The notes beneath the pieces are model-generated. The model did not search any database. It saw nothing but the letters and a program-made list of their open reading frames with translations, and was not told the origin of the DNA. From assembly GCF_014898815.1 (NCBI RefSeq), contig NW_026515540.1:744001-808000 (forward strand): DNA of 64,000 bases. The letters are read 5' to 3'. A program made the translations under genes and the position numbers. Source of the stretch: Panonychus citri (lineage: Eukaryota; Arthropoda; Arachnida; Trombidiformes; Tetranychidae). Shown in pieces: positions 25,401-39,898 of this stretch (the first letter of the stretch is position 1; each line of letters begins with the position of its first letter).

Positions 25401-25783
25401 TGTTCATGGTAGTTTAATTGAGCTTTACAATTGTTGCTATTACCATTAACTATTAACTTCAGTACATAAATTATCCACCTGAAAATTGATTATTATTGAT
25501 TGTTGATCATAATGATAATCGTTAAATGTTCAGTCATTTAATGATGATAATATTGATTGTTAAACAGTTTTAATGGGACAATTAAACAAATTGTTATGAC
25601 AAAAGCTCTTACTTATAATGTCAACAATAAAAAAAGTAATTACCGTCAAGTGAATTGTTATCATTTCCGGTTCCTGAGAATCTTCAATCACCTTGGCACA
25701 TATTTGATTAAATTTCAATTTTCGAAAGTGAAAAAATGTCCATTGGAAAATCAATTGGATCCATTTGCAATGAAGGCGCGTGC

Positions 25784-25788
<5 letters not shown>

Positions 25789-25821
<33 letters not shown>

Positions 25822-26002
25822 ATCATCCTTAACCTAATCATCTTCATCATCACCATTGTTAATTTTACTTTAATGAATGAAAGGAAATGTATGAATCACA
25901 GGAGAAAGATGAAGAATGAGAATGATGGAGTGGGAGAAAGAGAGAGAGAGCAAATAGAGAATGCAATTACATTCTAATGTGTTGCTGATTCCATCCCTGG
26001 CG

Positions 26003-26036
<34 letters not shown>
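25789..26036. repeat. Paired (TC)n microsatellites
   Basis: Perfect TC runs at 25,789-25,818 and 26,007-26,036, with an AG run (around 25,935-25,950) on the same strand between them. The opposite-sense runs could pair in single-stranded DNA or RNA. They are the densest of several TC tracts in this intron. Confidence 0.8.
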
Positions 26037-26039
<3 letters not shown>

Positions 26040-29000
26040 GCCTTTGATCGTCATCTTTATCCTCTTCCCCATAATAATAATCTTCCGTCACTAGATTTTC
26101 ATCCTTCCAAGTGGTTAGCCTCAAGTAAGCCCTTAGGTCTTCCCTGTCTCGCCAATCTCCAAACTCTGTTTATCCTCCTCCTTCTACCCTTCGCCCTCCT
26201 CCACGTCCTCTATCACAACTCTATAGCCTCCTAATCATCTTCATTTTATGACGCATCTTTCATTGAATCCTCAAAGAAGAAGAAGCAGGAAAAAATCATC
26301 ATCCCGTTTCCATGGAAACGCATCTTTATCCTCATCTTTGTTGAAAATAAGATTGAAAAAAAAATATATCGGCATCTCAAAAAGATATGATGATAATAAT
26401 GATGTATATATAAATCGATTAGGGTAAAAAGAGAGACAGTGAGAGAAAAGAGAGAGAGAGAGTGAAGATAAAATAAGATGATGAGGATGAAAAAACCGTA
26501 ATCCCAAAAGTTTACATATAACTAAAGGGAATCTTTTTTTTTAATATTGATTAAAAAAAACATGGAAAAGTTTTTTTTTCTTGATAATAATAGAGTTTTG
26601 TAAATGATGAAACTTGTTTTACTTAATGAAACAAATCATCCGCATCCTTATCATCATCATTATCACCATCACCATCCGTTTCATAATCAACACATTACAT
26701 TGTATTCAAATGATTGAATGAAATTATCTGATGGATGAGAAGATAAAAGAGAGAGAGAAATGAAAAAAGTAATAACCTTTATAATGATAACATTGTAGAT
26801 GATGAAGATGATATCAAGGATGATGAGATCTTCCTACCATGTTAATTGATAATTCAGAATTTGAAATTCAGAGGGGAAAAATTTATCTTCACTTTTAATC
26901 ATTTTTAATGATAATCTAAATGATTACTGGAGGAAATATCTGTTGGCAATGAATCATTTTTATGATAATAAACACTAATTACTGAGCATGAGGTTGAAAT
27001 TGAATTTACCTATTGAACTTTAATTGAACAATCATGTTCCATGTTTCCACCTTCATATTACTCATAGTCATGAATTATCCCTCGTATGATAAATTGGCAT
27101 GTAAAGTCAATTTATATTTCCATTGAATAAACAAAAAGTTCTGACCAATTTTCAATTCAATTCGAAGACAATGAACTTTTCATTTTCTGCTGACAGAGTT
27201 TATCGGATGTTTTGTTTTCTAAACTAGAAAAAAAAACTATTAATAGTAAATAGATATTTCATTTTTATCAGGAGAAAAATTCATTTTCCTGCTCATTTTC
27301 CCGGGTTTGTCCCCAATGAACTTTCATCGAATTGAATATAAATTCATTATCATGAAGAAAGAGAAATATTTATTTAGGAAATTTGAATGTTCAACAGAAA
27401 AGTTGAATTTCTTTGCTGTTTATTGTTTCTTTGCATGATAACACCTAAAATACTGAACATTAAACAAAGTGAAACAAAGATGGCGGATACTTCCATCATC
27501 ATTTTCATGATATTCATGGGAATTCATTATTCCAGCCACCAACTCCCATGATAATTCTGAGTCTTACTTTGTTCGTGTGTTCAGATGATGGAAATTTTTT
27601 TTCTCATTCAAAGATATATTCATATTCCAGTTCCCAAATGAAAAAAAACAGTAGGAACTTTTTTCCTCATTTCATGATGATCAATTTATCGTATCTCACA
27701 TGGTTCAAGTTAAATGCTGATTCATCATCAAGTTTCAATTTCAAATGAAAACATTCAGTTATCATGTAACAAGATTCCTTTGAATAAACAATCAGTCATT
27801 CAATCACCAAGACAATTAACAAACTTTTAACAATTATAACTGACATTGAACTCGAATTTCAATCAATTACAATCTATTATCAATGAGAATATTATTTGCC
27901 CGATTTTCATGATGATTAAGATGATCAATCATCTTGTCGGATAATATAAATATTATATCATTGAGTCTAATTAGGATACGGTGTCTTACTTGTTAATATT
28001 GATTAATATCAAGTACTAAATTCATAACAATTAGAATTGATTGTGTCAATCTTTACAATAACATCATGAGTTTCCATCATGAGGGAACTTTTTTTCTTAC
28101 ATTTCAATTCTTATTCTCATCTTAATCACCATCACCACCCACACTTTATATCCAGGAATTGATTGGAGTCTGTTAATCCTTATTGTCTATTTATGATCAT
28201 CATTTATTTTGAAGGATTGGATAAGGGATAAGATAAAGAAGATAAAAGATTAGTAAGATGATAAGGATGACGGGTGATGTTTTCTTCTGTAAGAAGATTT
28301 CTCTCTCTCTCTCTCTCTCTCTCTCATCCACCCACCTCATCCATAAACTTATCATCATTATCTCATTCATGTTATTCAAACTTCACAGGGTATTCATCAT
28401 TATCATCATCTTCTTAATCATGAAACTTGAATCTAATATTTGTATTAGTTTATTGGTGAACAATTTAAATTGTTTCCTTTGCCACGTGCTACCAGACACG
28501 TTGTTATTGTCCATCATTAATAATATTGTTAATCAGCTGATTGTTAGTTGATTAATTCAAAGTTGTAAATGAACTGGAAGGTAATCCAAACAATGTTTAT
28601 AAATATAAGAAATGATGGTGGTGGGATTTTCTTCTTGTTTTTCCCACTCTCACCTTGTCCACTTTCACACCTGATAACAGAATTAATTTCCCACCAAACA
28701 ATCATGATTGTAACTTTAATCGCATATTGATGGTTAATTTAATTTGCTTCTCGTGGTTTAATTTGATCACTTTGAATATTTACTTAGTTAATCATATGGG
28801 ATAATCAAGATATTATTCAATCAACTTATCTAATCATTGGCTGAGGGTGTGCAAAGTTGTTAATTGATTTAACTTGATTGTTGATCATAAGTTTATTGAT
28901 TGTTAGATACTTTTATTATACTCTGAGTCCAATTGGAACACAGGAAAAGGTCAGTTGAATGAATGGTCAGTGTAACAAGAAAAAGTATCAAGACTGTTTC

Positions 29001-30144
29001 ATGGTAGATGAAGATGATGATAGTGGTGGGTGAAAGTTTGACTCGAATTTCTGATTGATGAAACAACCAAAGTTTCATCATGTTGTTATTATATTGAACA
29101 TGAACAATAACATAACAATATCATGGAAAAAATCAGAAACATTTGAAACTGAACAAGTTCAATATCCATGATATTTGGTGTTTCCATTTGTCTTCTCGTT
29201 CATGGAGAAAGATATTGCTGATACTTGAGAGAGAAGGAAAAATCCTTTCAGAACTTTTTTCTCCCACTAAATCAGTTATCCCTAATCATCTTCATCTTAT
29301 CTTCAATTTCATCAACTGTTTTCTTTCCCATGGTTAAGGATAAACTCTATCCATAGATGCTAAAGTTTAATCATCATCATCATCTGATTATCAGTCTAAT
29401 CTCATTGAATCATTTTTCTAACGGTTTAATTGATGATTGATTAAAATCATGAGATTATCAATAATTAAACGAGATTATTTAAAGAAAATCTTTAGTTTCT
29501 TGTTTGATATAATTCATATTGTTACTGAATTATTATAATCAAATTAAATTGTTGATTATCTGAGACACATAAACATGATAAATTTGATTAAAAATTTGGT
29601 TTGGTTAATTGTTGGCACAAAATGTAAGCCAAGACTCTGAAATAATGATCAAGTTAATTCAATTGGTAGATAATTTCAATTTCAATCAATTAACATGTCA
29701 CGATTGATTATGATTTATGTTTCAACCTAATCTACATCATCATTATCATTAATTGATTAGTTAGTAAAAAAAATCGGCTCAATATGATGAACCTTAAAAG
29801 TTACTCATTGAAGGAACCGGAAAAGATGAACAAAATTTGACAAGGTTGGTGAAAAGTTACTTCCGTTTCTGGTTTGAAGCCAAGAATCAGATGACAATGA
29901 TGATGCTGAGAAATGCAAATATTTGTCATCACTTTTATATCGAGAAAAATAATAACCAACATGATTAAGTTTTAATTCATTGATGATAAATTGATAATGA
30001 TGAATAATAATCTTGATTAATGATTGTCGCCTCTTTGTTAATTATCAATCTTTAAATATCTTTGAGCGAAAGTTTTAATCAATGGTAATTAATGAATTAA
30101 CCTTTTGTCTTGTTTTCATCATTATCCTGATGATGATAATGATT

Positions 30145-31087
30145 AAAGGAGATCCTGCAATTAAAGCTGCTTTTGCCTATTGAAACAAATAAACTTTAAA
30201 GACTTTTTGAGAAAGAGAATAAAAATGAATTCAATGGTTTGTGTTAGAACTGAATATTGATAACAGTTTTCGAGAGAATCTCGAAAAACTGACAAAAAGC
30301 TCAAAGCCATTTTACAGCGTCAAGCAAAGGTCATAGAATAAAAATTAAGTACAGGGCGTATTTTTTATCAACTTCGGCTATTACACTGAATATCTCCAGA
30401 ACTAAAAAATATGAATGCCAGACTTGACCAGAGGACTGAACAGAATTGAAGCGCTCGATCCTACGATTTTCAAGGTCGTTGAGGTCATTTCCCGAAGGTA
30501 GCGTTCAAAGGTCATTTTAAGGTCTTCGTGTGAATGAGCGAATCAAATCAGCACAAAAATTTTATTTTGAAGTCCCTGTAATGAAATCATCTGATTCAGA
30601 TGCTTATAAACCTTCAAATCCGTTCTCCTTTTCATTCATTCTTAATTGCAACTTTGAATCTATTGCCATCGTTTGCCATATAGTTATTCACCTTTATCTA
30701 GTGAACATGAGTGCACTCAACTTATCTCCAGTTAAAATTCAGCTCCCAGATAGCTTTCCCCCTCAATCTATTCTTTTTATGTTGAATTATTTCACATGAC
30801 TACGTGTTAATTGGTCTTTCTTATTAAATGTAATTCGTGAGTTGGAAGGAGACCGTGGTCAAGGGTGGACTTACGTGAAGTAAACTGTAACTACATAATT
30901 TTTATTCTATGACCTCTGCTTGACGCTGTAGAATGGCTTTGAACTTTTTGTCAGTTTTTCGAGATTTTCTCGAAACTATTATCAATATTCAGTTCTAACA
31001 CGAACCATTGAATTCAGTTCAATTAGCAATCTTAAAAAATGTTGTAAAAAAATCTTCATTTTCAAGCAGAATTGCAGGTTCTCCTTT
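30145..31087. mobile_element. Long-terminal-inverted-repeat element, about 0.94 kb, non-autonomous
   Basis: Arms 30,226-30,346 and 30,897-31,016 are inverted copies of about 120 bp with few mismatches, running from TGAATTCAATGGTT at the outside to the block with acagcgtcaagc and gaataaaaatt. A second shorter match (aaaggagatcctgcaatt at 30,145 against aattgcaggttctccttt ending 31,087) suggests the true ends lie further out, with diverged sequence between. The 550-bp interior is less AT-rich than its surroundings and has an 89-codon frame at 30,530-30,799. I found no clear target-site duplication, so the superfamily is not assigned. An old MITE or foldback element is the best description. Confidence 0.72.
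30530..30799 (+). other. 89-codon frame inside the inverted-repeat element
   Basis: The open frame begins with GTG; the first internal ATG reads MKSSDSDAYKPSNPFSFSF. It ends just before the right arm. A hydrophobic middle is followed by SALNLSPVKIQLPDSFPPQ. I do not recognise it. It may be a remnant of the element's own gene, captured host sequence, or chance. Confidence 0.2.
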
Positions 31088-34000
31088 CACCATCAATTGT
31101 TTTACATATCATTTGCATCATAATGTTGACAATTAAATCTAATTATTATTATCATTTTCCTCTATTCAAGTTGATTGTGTGAGTGATAAGTTTTTTTTAC
31201 TTCATGAAAAACAATAATCACTCAGGGAGTTGAGTGAAAGTGTTGATTGTTTCCCTTGATCAAGTTAATCAACTATACTAATAGTTAATTATAATTGCAA
31301 ATGATGATGTAAATTAACAGTTATCATCATAAACTTTTACAATTAGTTATCAAAGTTTTTACATTCAAATTGCTACAGAAAAAAAGGAGCAACAAAAACT
31401 AAATTAAAGCTTAATCATCAATAGTAAATTAAATAAATGGCTCATCATTAAGTATTACATGTTTTATATTATCCAATTGTTATCGACTAGTACAATCAAT
31501 TGATTGTTAATCAACATGAATAAATATAATTTAGATGATAGGTTATCATAATTGACCATAAGAGTCCATCGGAAATGACCATCGTACTTGAGTCAATAAA
31601 TACAATGAGTAACTTTTAATATCCAATCCATTATAACGGAAACGGAAGAAGAGGTTAAATCAAGGAGTCTTTCAATAGTTAACTTTTATCATCATAAACC
31701 AGGATAATGATAATGATGATGATGATGATTAGGAAGATAAGATGAAAGATGATGAAATTATCTTGCAATTGATATTAATTTATCATTTGCATTGACCAAT
31801 TCAAGTAAATCAACATGACCATTTTGATTTCAATCTGACTGATCACTTATTCATGACGATAATGATAATTTTCATCTTAAATCATAAATAATGAAACCTT
31901 AATTGTCTCATAAATAACCACAATCAACAAGATAAATAAAGTTGATTATCCAAGTTTATCATGATTAGTGTTTTATTTATTTGATTAAAGTGATTGCCCG
32001 TTTTCATATTATAATCAAAGTTCACAATCAGTGATAACTTTTATGTCACAATTAAAAAGTTATCAATATGATAGATATTAGTTTACCTTTTTATTATTAT
32101 TACCTTAATTGTGAGTGTATTTAATTAGTTTCAAGTTGATTATGATGAAACCACAAATCATCAGTGTGTCTCTTTAATTGAGTTAATGGGTTTTCATGAT
32201 GAAGGTGAGGATGAAAATACTCATCAACATGAGAGACTATAAAAAAAGATGAAGATGAAAAGATAACGGTAATTTATTAAATATACACTTTGGTCTCATG
32301 TTAATTAATTAAGTTTCACAATCACGTTTACTTGATCATGATACAATTACCTTTTTTTCTGGTAATCATCATGAATTAAATAATTACCAGAGGAAATTTT
32401 CATCTTCCTGATGTGAGAAAAAAAAAATCTTTCTTCCGATTTTCAGTTCTTTCAGAACTTTTTTTTCCTCAGTGTTCTGATTATGGTGCAAAAATATTTT
32501 CCATTTTTTCATGATATAAACACGAGCTTATCAGTTATCAATTTTCATGATTGTTTACTGAATCTAATTGGATAACAATTTATTAAACTTAATTGCTGAG
32601 CTTGAACAGATTAGGTGATTGTTGATTTTCACAGTTTAATAACTGTTACTTGTAATTAACTATTCAAAATTATGATAATAATCAAGATTAATTAGCCAAC
32701 AATTAGTAATGTGTTTATGAGTAAAAAAGATGGGTTAAATTGTTTGCAATTAGCTTTCAAGTTATATTTAAACACTTAAGCCTTTGGGCTAATTAACTAA
32801 TTAGTTTGGTCTTTGATTTACAATTGAAAAATTAATCAAACTTTTCTTGAGAAACTAATTTATGGTCACAATTGATTTTAAAAGAGTAAAACTTTTTTAA
32901 TTTACGACAATTAGTGTCAACAATTAGATGACAATTTATTGAATTACATTAATCAGCTGACAAAAGTTTTCTCTCAAAGTTTTCTCAATAGTTTCCAATT
33001 TTTGAGGCTGAGATTTTTTCCCTCCTTCTTTTCAGATCTCATGTAAATCAGATTCAAGTCTCAGGAAAAGTTTCATGTGATTTGAATTTAAAATTTTCAC
33101 ATATCATGATAACAATCTGATTCTTTTTATCGTATTATAAAACTGAACAATGTTTCATGATGTAAACCATGATAAGTAGTTACAACTGATACTCAGCATG
33201 ATAATCAACAGAATCAAATGAACCAAAGGAAAGAAAAAAATTTACATGAGAAATCAGGGTTCTCCTTGAATCGTTTTGACATGGAAAACTGGAAATTAAA
33301 TCAGAATTGAAATGATGTTATTATATTGAAAACCATTTGAATACGTGGTGTAGTCTGAATATCTCAATGAACTTTTCCTCCATCAATGAAATCCATTAAC
33401 TCACTTACTGAACAATATGTTATCACTTTATATTTATCTCTCCCTTTTGAATTCTGTCTATAACTCATGATGATGAATTCAGAACTTTATTTTTGTTCAG
33501 TGAAAAAAGTTGATTCAGATTCAGATGAATTTCATGGTTGTGACATTAATGATCACTCATTGAATGTAATCATGTTACTCAGCCATCAGAATTCAATATT
33601 TTCCTTGACATATTTAGGAAATGTTCAATTCTAGTAATATAATCAAATCATCATGATGACAATCAAAATCTTTGCCTAAGGCTATGGATGAACTTTCATG
33701 ATAAGTATCAATGTTTCATTATGAATCATCCATTAGTAGGAACTTTCATCTTTCTCATTCTATCTTCCCTTTATCATCTTTATCTTGACTCAGAATTAAT
33801 TTCAATTATTTCTGAGTATTTTTATCATCAAGTTCAGATTTCAAGATCTATCATCTATCATTAACATGGTAACTGAACAGAAACTCTGAAAGCTTAAGGT
33901 TATTAGTTTTATCCCTCTGAGTGTCTTTCTGTGCCCGGAAAGATGTATGAGTTGACCATTGGTCAGATTACTTTTATCGAACAGAATTTTTTTCTCCTCT

Positions 34001-35214
34001 TATCAATTCTCATCATTATCACTCTCATGAAACTCATGTTTATCATGAACTTTTTCCGCCTTCTTGTTAACAGAATTGTCTTATAGTCTTTAACAATGGT
34101 TATAATATTTACGATAAAAACCTAATTCAAAGTTTAATCTTAATCGTTGACAATGGTCATCTCACTGGTCATCTATTGGTGATAATGATGATTAACTTGA
34201 TCACCATGAACATGAAAAAAAAAGATTCAAGATAATCTCATTGAGATGGATAATTCTGATCAGATTTTTTGTTTCTATTGACAATTGAATACTGATCATT
34301 AATTGTTCATTCATTAATCAAATCGATTTGCTTTTAGTTATCAAAGATGTTTAATCAGATTGAATTGTTCACAATCAATAACTGTTTAATTCTTGATATT
34401 CAAAGTTGATTGGCACAAATTTAATTCACTGTTTGATCGTTTGATTTAATCTGATGAATTTTACATGGCTCAGATGATTTCATGTTCATGATAACTCAGT
34501 TCCGTAGATTTAATTACTCGGAAAATCAAAACTTTCACTTTCCTCAACAATTTAATTAATCTTTACACATCATAAGCTGATAAATATTAATTAAGTTGCT
34601 ACATAAATCAAGTCAATCAGATTCGCTGATTAAATTTATCAGGTAACTTATTTTTTTTTCTTGATTAAATGACTGAATTAAATGTCAATGAAGTTTGATT
34701 ATTATCATTGATTGTTACTTGGAGCTCACAATAGTTAAGTTAACCATTTATTATGAGTTTAAATAAATTGTAACAATCAAATTTTATCTCATGATTAGAA
34801 TCATTTATTGTTGAATGAGTTTTTCAATAACAAAGTTGAAACCTTTCAATGGGAATACATTATGATAATAGTAATGATAATCATGATAATCCAATAGGAA
34901 TTGAATGAAAGTGTTTCCAATTCAATTCAATCCGGTGAATATGAAATTATCATGGTAACTGTAATATCTGTGATAATAATTGGTGATTTAGTTTCAAGTA
35001 TTATTGAAGATGCTGATGATCATCATCATTGAATGCTGATGATATTTGCAATCAGATTGTTAAACATTGAATAAGATTCATTGGTGCATGATGATGATGG
35101 CGATGATTATAATATACTTTTCAAAGAAAATTGAGAAATTTTTCTCTCAATTTCTATTTCCATGTGATATCCTGAATTGATATTCACTTTTATTTCTCCT
35201 TCTAATACTTTCAG

Positions 35215-38200
35215 ATGAAGTCATGTAACAATAATGGAACTTGTGACCAGCATCATCCTGACCTCATGGAAATGCTCCGTTCCAATTCAGATCCATCTCT
35301 ATCCTGTAACCAGAAAAGTAAAGGTGATAAACTTTGTTTTCGAGTTGACGTTTCAACCCAAACCATTGACAGTGATTACGGATTAACAGGATTAGACAAT
35401 CAGCTGTTCATCCCAACTAAACTTGGATTCGCCTGTTTAAATTATGATCAACTACCACCACCACCTCCAGAATCCTTGCTATTACCACCCCAATCGTCCC
35501 AATTGATCAAGAATGAGCAACAATCAGAATCAACTATTTCAAGGGAAACACTGGAAGGAATTAATCAAATTTTATTGGCTCATGCACTGGGACAATTAAC
35601 CGTAGCTGATGCTGATGATGAAGAAGAGATGATGAGGATGAAGATGATGATGATGACGATGAAGATGATGATTTACTTCAAGAATGTGATGCAATCGAGT
35701 ACGAGGTAAGTTCAATCAAGTGAAATTCATTCATTAACTTAATCAATTCATCATCTTTATGCCAGAGTAAAATTTAAATGAATCATATTAAGGATAAATT
35801 GTTACAATTTAATAATGTTCAGAAATGTACATGTCTCTGTATAGTTAATACATCTTATCCTGTAAATGAACTGAATTAATATCATTATGATTAAGATAAA
35901 TTGGTTAGGTAAATTCAATGAGATTAATAAATCATCTGAATAAATTATCACGAAACTGAGCAATGATATAATGAAAACAAAAAGAAGCTCAATTAAGATG
36001 ATGATCATTATGATGATGATGATAATAGTTGAGATGATGAAAAAATAATCATCTTAGGATGCAGATTATCATTTATCTTGGATGTTATCAGGAAATCACC
36101 AGAATTAACTGAATCATCTGATAAAAAAAGTTCATCACCTTTGTTTCATTTGTTATCATCTGAATTTCCTTTCAATTCAGTAATTGAGTTTATCATGGAT
36201 GTTAACGATTATCATCAATTGAACTTTTCAAGTTTCATCTTGAACATCAAAGTTGATTACAGAAAACAAAACGATTACAATTTATGATTACAAATTAATC
36301 CTTAATATTGTTGTAAATCTAGTTTCCTCCCTCCAAGTTCAGGGGAGAAATGAAATGTTCAGGTTACTAATGATGGAAACTGTAAAATGTTCAAGGAAGA
36401 TAAAGAAAGAAAAAAATAAAGAGGAATACAATTCATCAGCTATTCTCTCTCTCTCTCCATCTCATTCCTCATCTTTATCTTCGCTATTCTCATGTAGCAT
36501 CCTTAGTCTCATCTTCTAATCGATTTTATGGATCAGTGACCTTTTTTTAGCGAAATAAGAGAATGAGAGAGAAAAAATCATCAGAAAATTGAAGCATCAG
36601 AAAAAAAGATAAACCTGGTTTCTTTTTTTTCTTTGTTTTTATCTTCCTTTTCTCCCTCTCCTCATCTTCAACTGGTCTCACTACATTAGAGTGAGCTTAC
36701 TATCCATCTAACCCACCATGGTCTTCATACTTTCCACCCGCATCATCAAGGTGTATGATGAGTTGATACACTCTAAGGGAGAGTATAAAAATGATATGAG
36801 AAAAATCAGAAAAAAATCAACAGAAACATGAAAACTGTTGTTTCATTTGATATAAAGTAATAAATTGTTACCTTTACAGGAGAGGGAAACAAACAGGGTG
36901 AGAAATCAAGATCACCCTCCATGGGGAATTCTGATTCTGACACTGAAGTTGTTGCCAATTACAGTAGTTACATTAGCTGATTAACTTTACCTTTCCATTG
37001 GTGATAATCAACCAAATTGGACAATTTTTGTTTTCCAAGTTCATTTGTAAGAATAGTATTAAGAATCTTAACTTGATTGTTTCCAAACTGATTCTGAATT
37101 ATAACAATAAATATTGAAAAACACATAATCTCATGGTAGATGAGGAAACAGAGCAGGAGAAAATCAAGAAGAAAAGTAAAAAAGGAGAGGAAGTGAAAGA
37201 ATGATAAAAAAAGCATAAGTTCTGTTTACCATGAAGAAAAATATGAATCCATCATGAAGAGTTTGAATTTTTTCCACATTAGTTTCAATCTTTTTATATT
37301 TTTTCATTTTCCTCCCTCATGTTCAGTTCCTTAACTTTGAGATAACTTATCATCTTTATCCTTTTTCTGCTTATTTTAAACTCCAACACTTTGTTATCAT
37401 TATGATTGTTGTTGTTGTTGTGGGAGGAAGATGATGATGATCGTGGTGGAGGATGATGTTTTCGAGTGGATGAGTTGCCATTTTAAATCGTTTTCTATTA
37501 TTTTCATCTTTTCCTCTTTATGAAGATAAGATGTAAATCTAAGATTCACTTTGAATGGAATATTTTTCATATCATCTTTTCAACTTTTCCATCTCAATCT
37601 TCATCTTTTTACTTTCACGCTCGCTGCCTTTAAGCATCTTCATCTTCCCTCATCTTCATCTCTCTGTAGTATAGATACCTATGTATTTTTCATAAGAAAT
37701 AGAGGGAAGATGATGATTAGTTTAAATATCTCATATGTGTAATAATAATAATAGAATGAGAAAAAAGTGAGACGTAAATTGAAAAGATGAGGAATGAATT
37801 TTTCATTTTCTCTTGCAAATACTTTATCATCATTTTCTGATATTCAATCTCCATGTAAACTTGAATTTCGAAAATTTTTCTCGAAAAGTTTCCTTTTTTT
37901 CCTCATCTTCTTTTCTTCATCTTCATCATCCTCATCCTCTTATTCTAGCATAAATATAAGAGCTTTTCCTTCATCTTTTTCTTCAGCGATATTGATGTAA
38001 TGATGATTTTCTCTCTCTCTCTCTGATCATTATAATCTTTTCCTCTTCAATTCAATGTAACACATTTGATTTCAATAATGAGAAAAGATGATTATCCGAC
38101 TATTATATTAGAATGATGATGATTAAGTCATATTTCTAATGGAGCCAGTGGGTTTTTCTCATATTCACCAGGAGTATCATGTAATATGTTACCTCGGTGG

Positions 38201-38431
38201 CAGTTGATTGCTGATCCATTAAGATGAAAGTTGGAGTGTAAATCATATATCATTAATGATATCAGTGTGTTCAACTTTTATGAGTTATTATTACAATCTT
38301 AATGATTCTGTTGACGTTTATTAAGTTTGCCTCAGTTTCCACCATGTACCTTGATCCGCTCTCATCTTAGACCTTCATCCATGGAGATTCAGAAATGAAC
38401 TTTACTTTCCCTTTTTCCTTTACTTACATAA

Positions 38432-38478
<47 letters not shown>

Positions 38479-39836
38479 GTCTCCACCTTATGAAAAAAAG
38501 TTCATCACTTTTGATCTGAAAGCGACATGTTCAAGTGAGTTGTTACTTTTGTTGTTCACTGATTATCATGTTCAAAATCATGATTAAAATGTAGATGAAC
38601 AGGAATCTCATTGAATTGAATTTAAAATCTTTTTTTCCTGTTGAATAATAAAATGATCATTTTAATCTGATTTGATTTCGAAACCATTTAAATTCTGACA
38701 GAATTCATTCCTGAAATTGGTTCTTCTTTCAATGTTCATTGGTAAACATTCAACTCGAACAAAAACAAAAATCCCCTGAATTTAAGTTCGAGTTGCAATT
38801 TAATTTCTTCCTTATCATCTCTTTTGTGATTTATCTTCCTATCTCTTTCTCTTCGATCTCTCATTTTCATTTTCATTCTCATTCTCATCAACTCATCAAC
38901 TCATCGAATTGGTAACATAACAAAAGAAAAAAGAACTTGCAATTTATCCTTAGGACAATTCTTGTTTCTGTTAGAACTTTTCTTTTCTTCTTTTATTCCT
39001 CATTTATCTTGTTCGTACTTTTTCTCTTCTCGTCTTCATTGTTCGAGTTCTATTCTTACTGAATAAGGCTTTAAGCTATTATTGTGATTCTAATTTAGTT
39101 CGTTGAGTCTTCCCTGAATTCCAACGTATTTGCATTTACTTCTGGCTGATGAGTTGTTACCACCCTCATGAATGATTGTTATTCATTGAGATTAATTCCG
39201 CTTTCTAATCAATATCTTTTCATTGTTTTTCTCTTAAGGATGTTTTATTAACTCGCCAATCACCAAATCAGAGTCTTGGCCTTTGCCTTTCATCAGAACA
39301 ACCAAATAATCAGGGAGATAATCAACAACCACCAAGGAATCATGAAAATGAAAATGGTGCTTACACTCGTAGTGAGGTTTATATCAGCTTCCTGGAGACT
39401 GGTGGGTTAGCTGAACGATCCGGAGCAATTAAGATTGGTGATCAAATATTGAAATCAATGGATATACATTTGATTTCAATAATGAGAAAAGATGATTATC
39501 CGACTATTATATTAGAATGATGATGATTAAGTCATATTTCTAATGGAGCCAGTGGGTTTTTCTCATATTCACCAGGAGTATCATGTAATATGTTACCTCG
39601 GTGGCAGTTGATTGCTGATCCATTAAGATGAAAGTTGGAGTGTAAATCATATATCATTATTAATGATAATCAGTGTGTTCAACTTTTTATGAGTTATTAT
39701 TACAATCTTAATGATTCTGTTGACGTTTATTAAGTTTGCCTCAGTTTCCACCATGTACCTTGATCCGCTCTCATCTTAGACCTTCATCCATGGAGATTCA
39801 GAAATGAACTTTACTTTCCCTTTTTCCTTTACTTAC

Positions 39837-39898
<62 letters not shown>

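Larger units (their letters stand above)
16443..35214 (+). other. Large intron or intergenic interval upstream of the PDZ gene
   Basis: About 18.8 kb without a recognised exon. Contents seen: (TC)n runs at about 19,379-19,400, 25,789-25,818, 26,007-26,036 and 28,299-28,325; many ATC/ATG runs; two copies of the palindrome-like word TGACCATTGGTCA (16,644-16,656 and 33,953-33,965); and a long-inverted-repeat element at 30,145-31,087. The frames of 60-110 codons found here consist of microsatellite or low-complexity translation and none shows family similarity. Confidence 0.6.

Noticed and set aside
25557..26124. Arg-Glu repeat proteins on the minus strand
   Set aside because: Direct translation of the (TC)n microsatellites.
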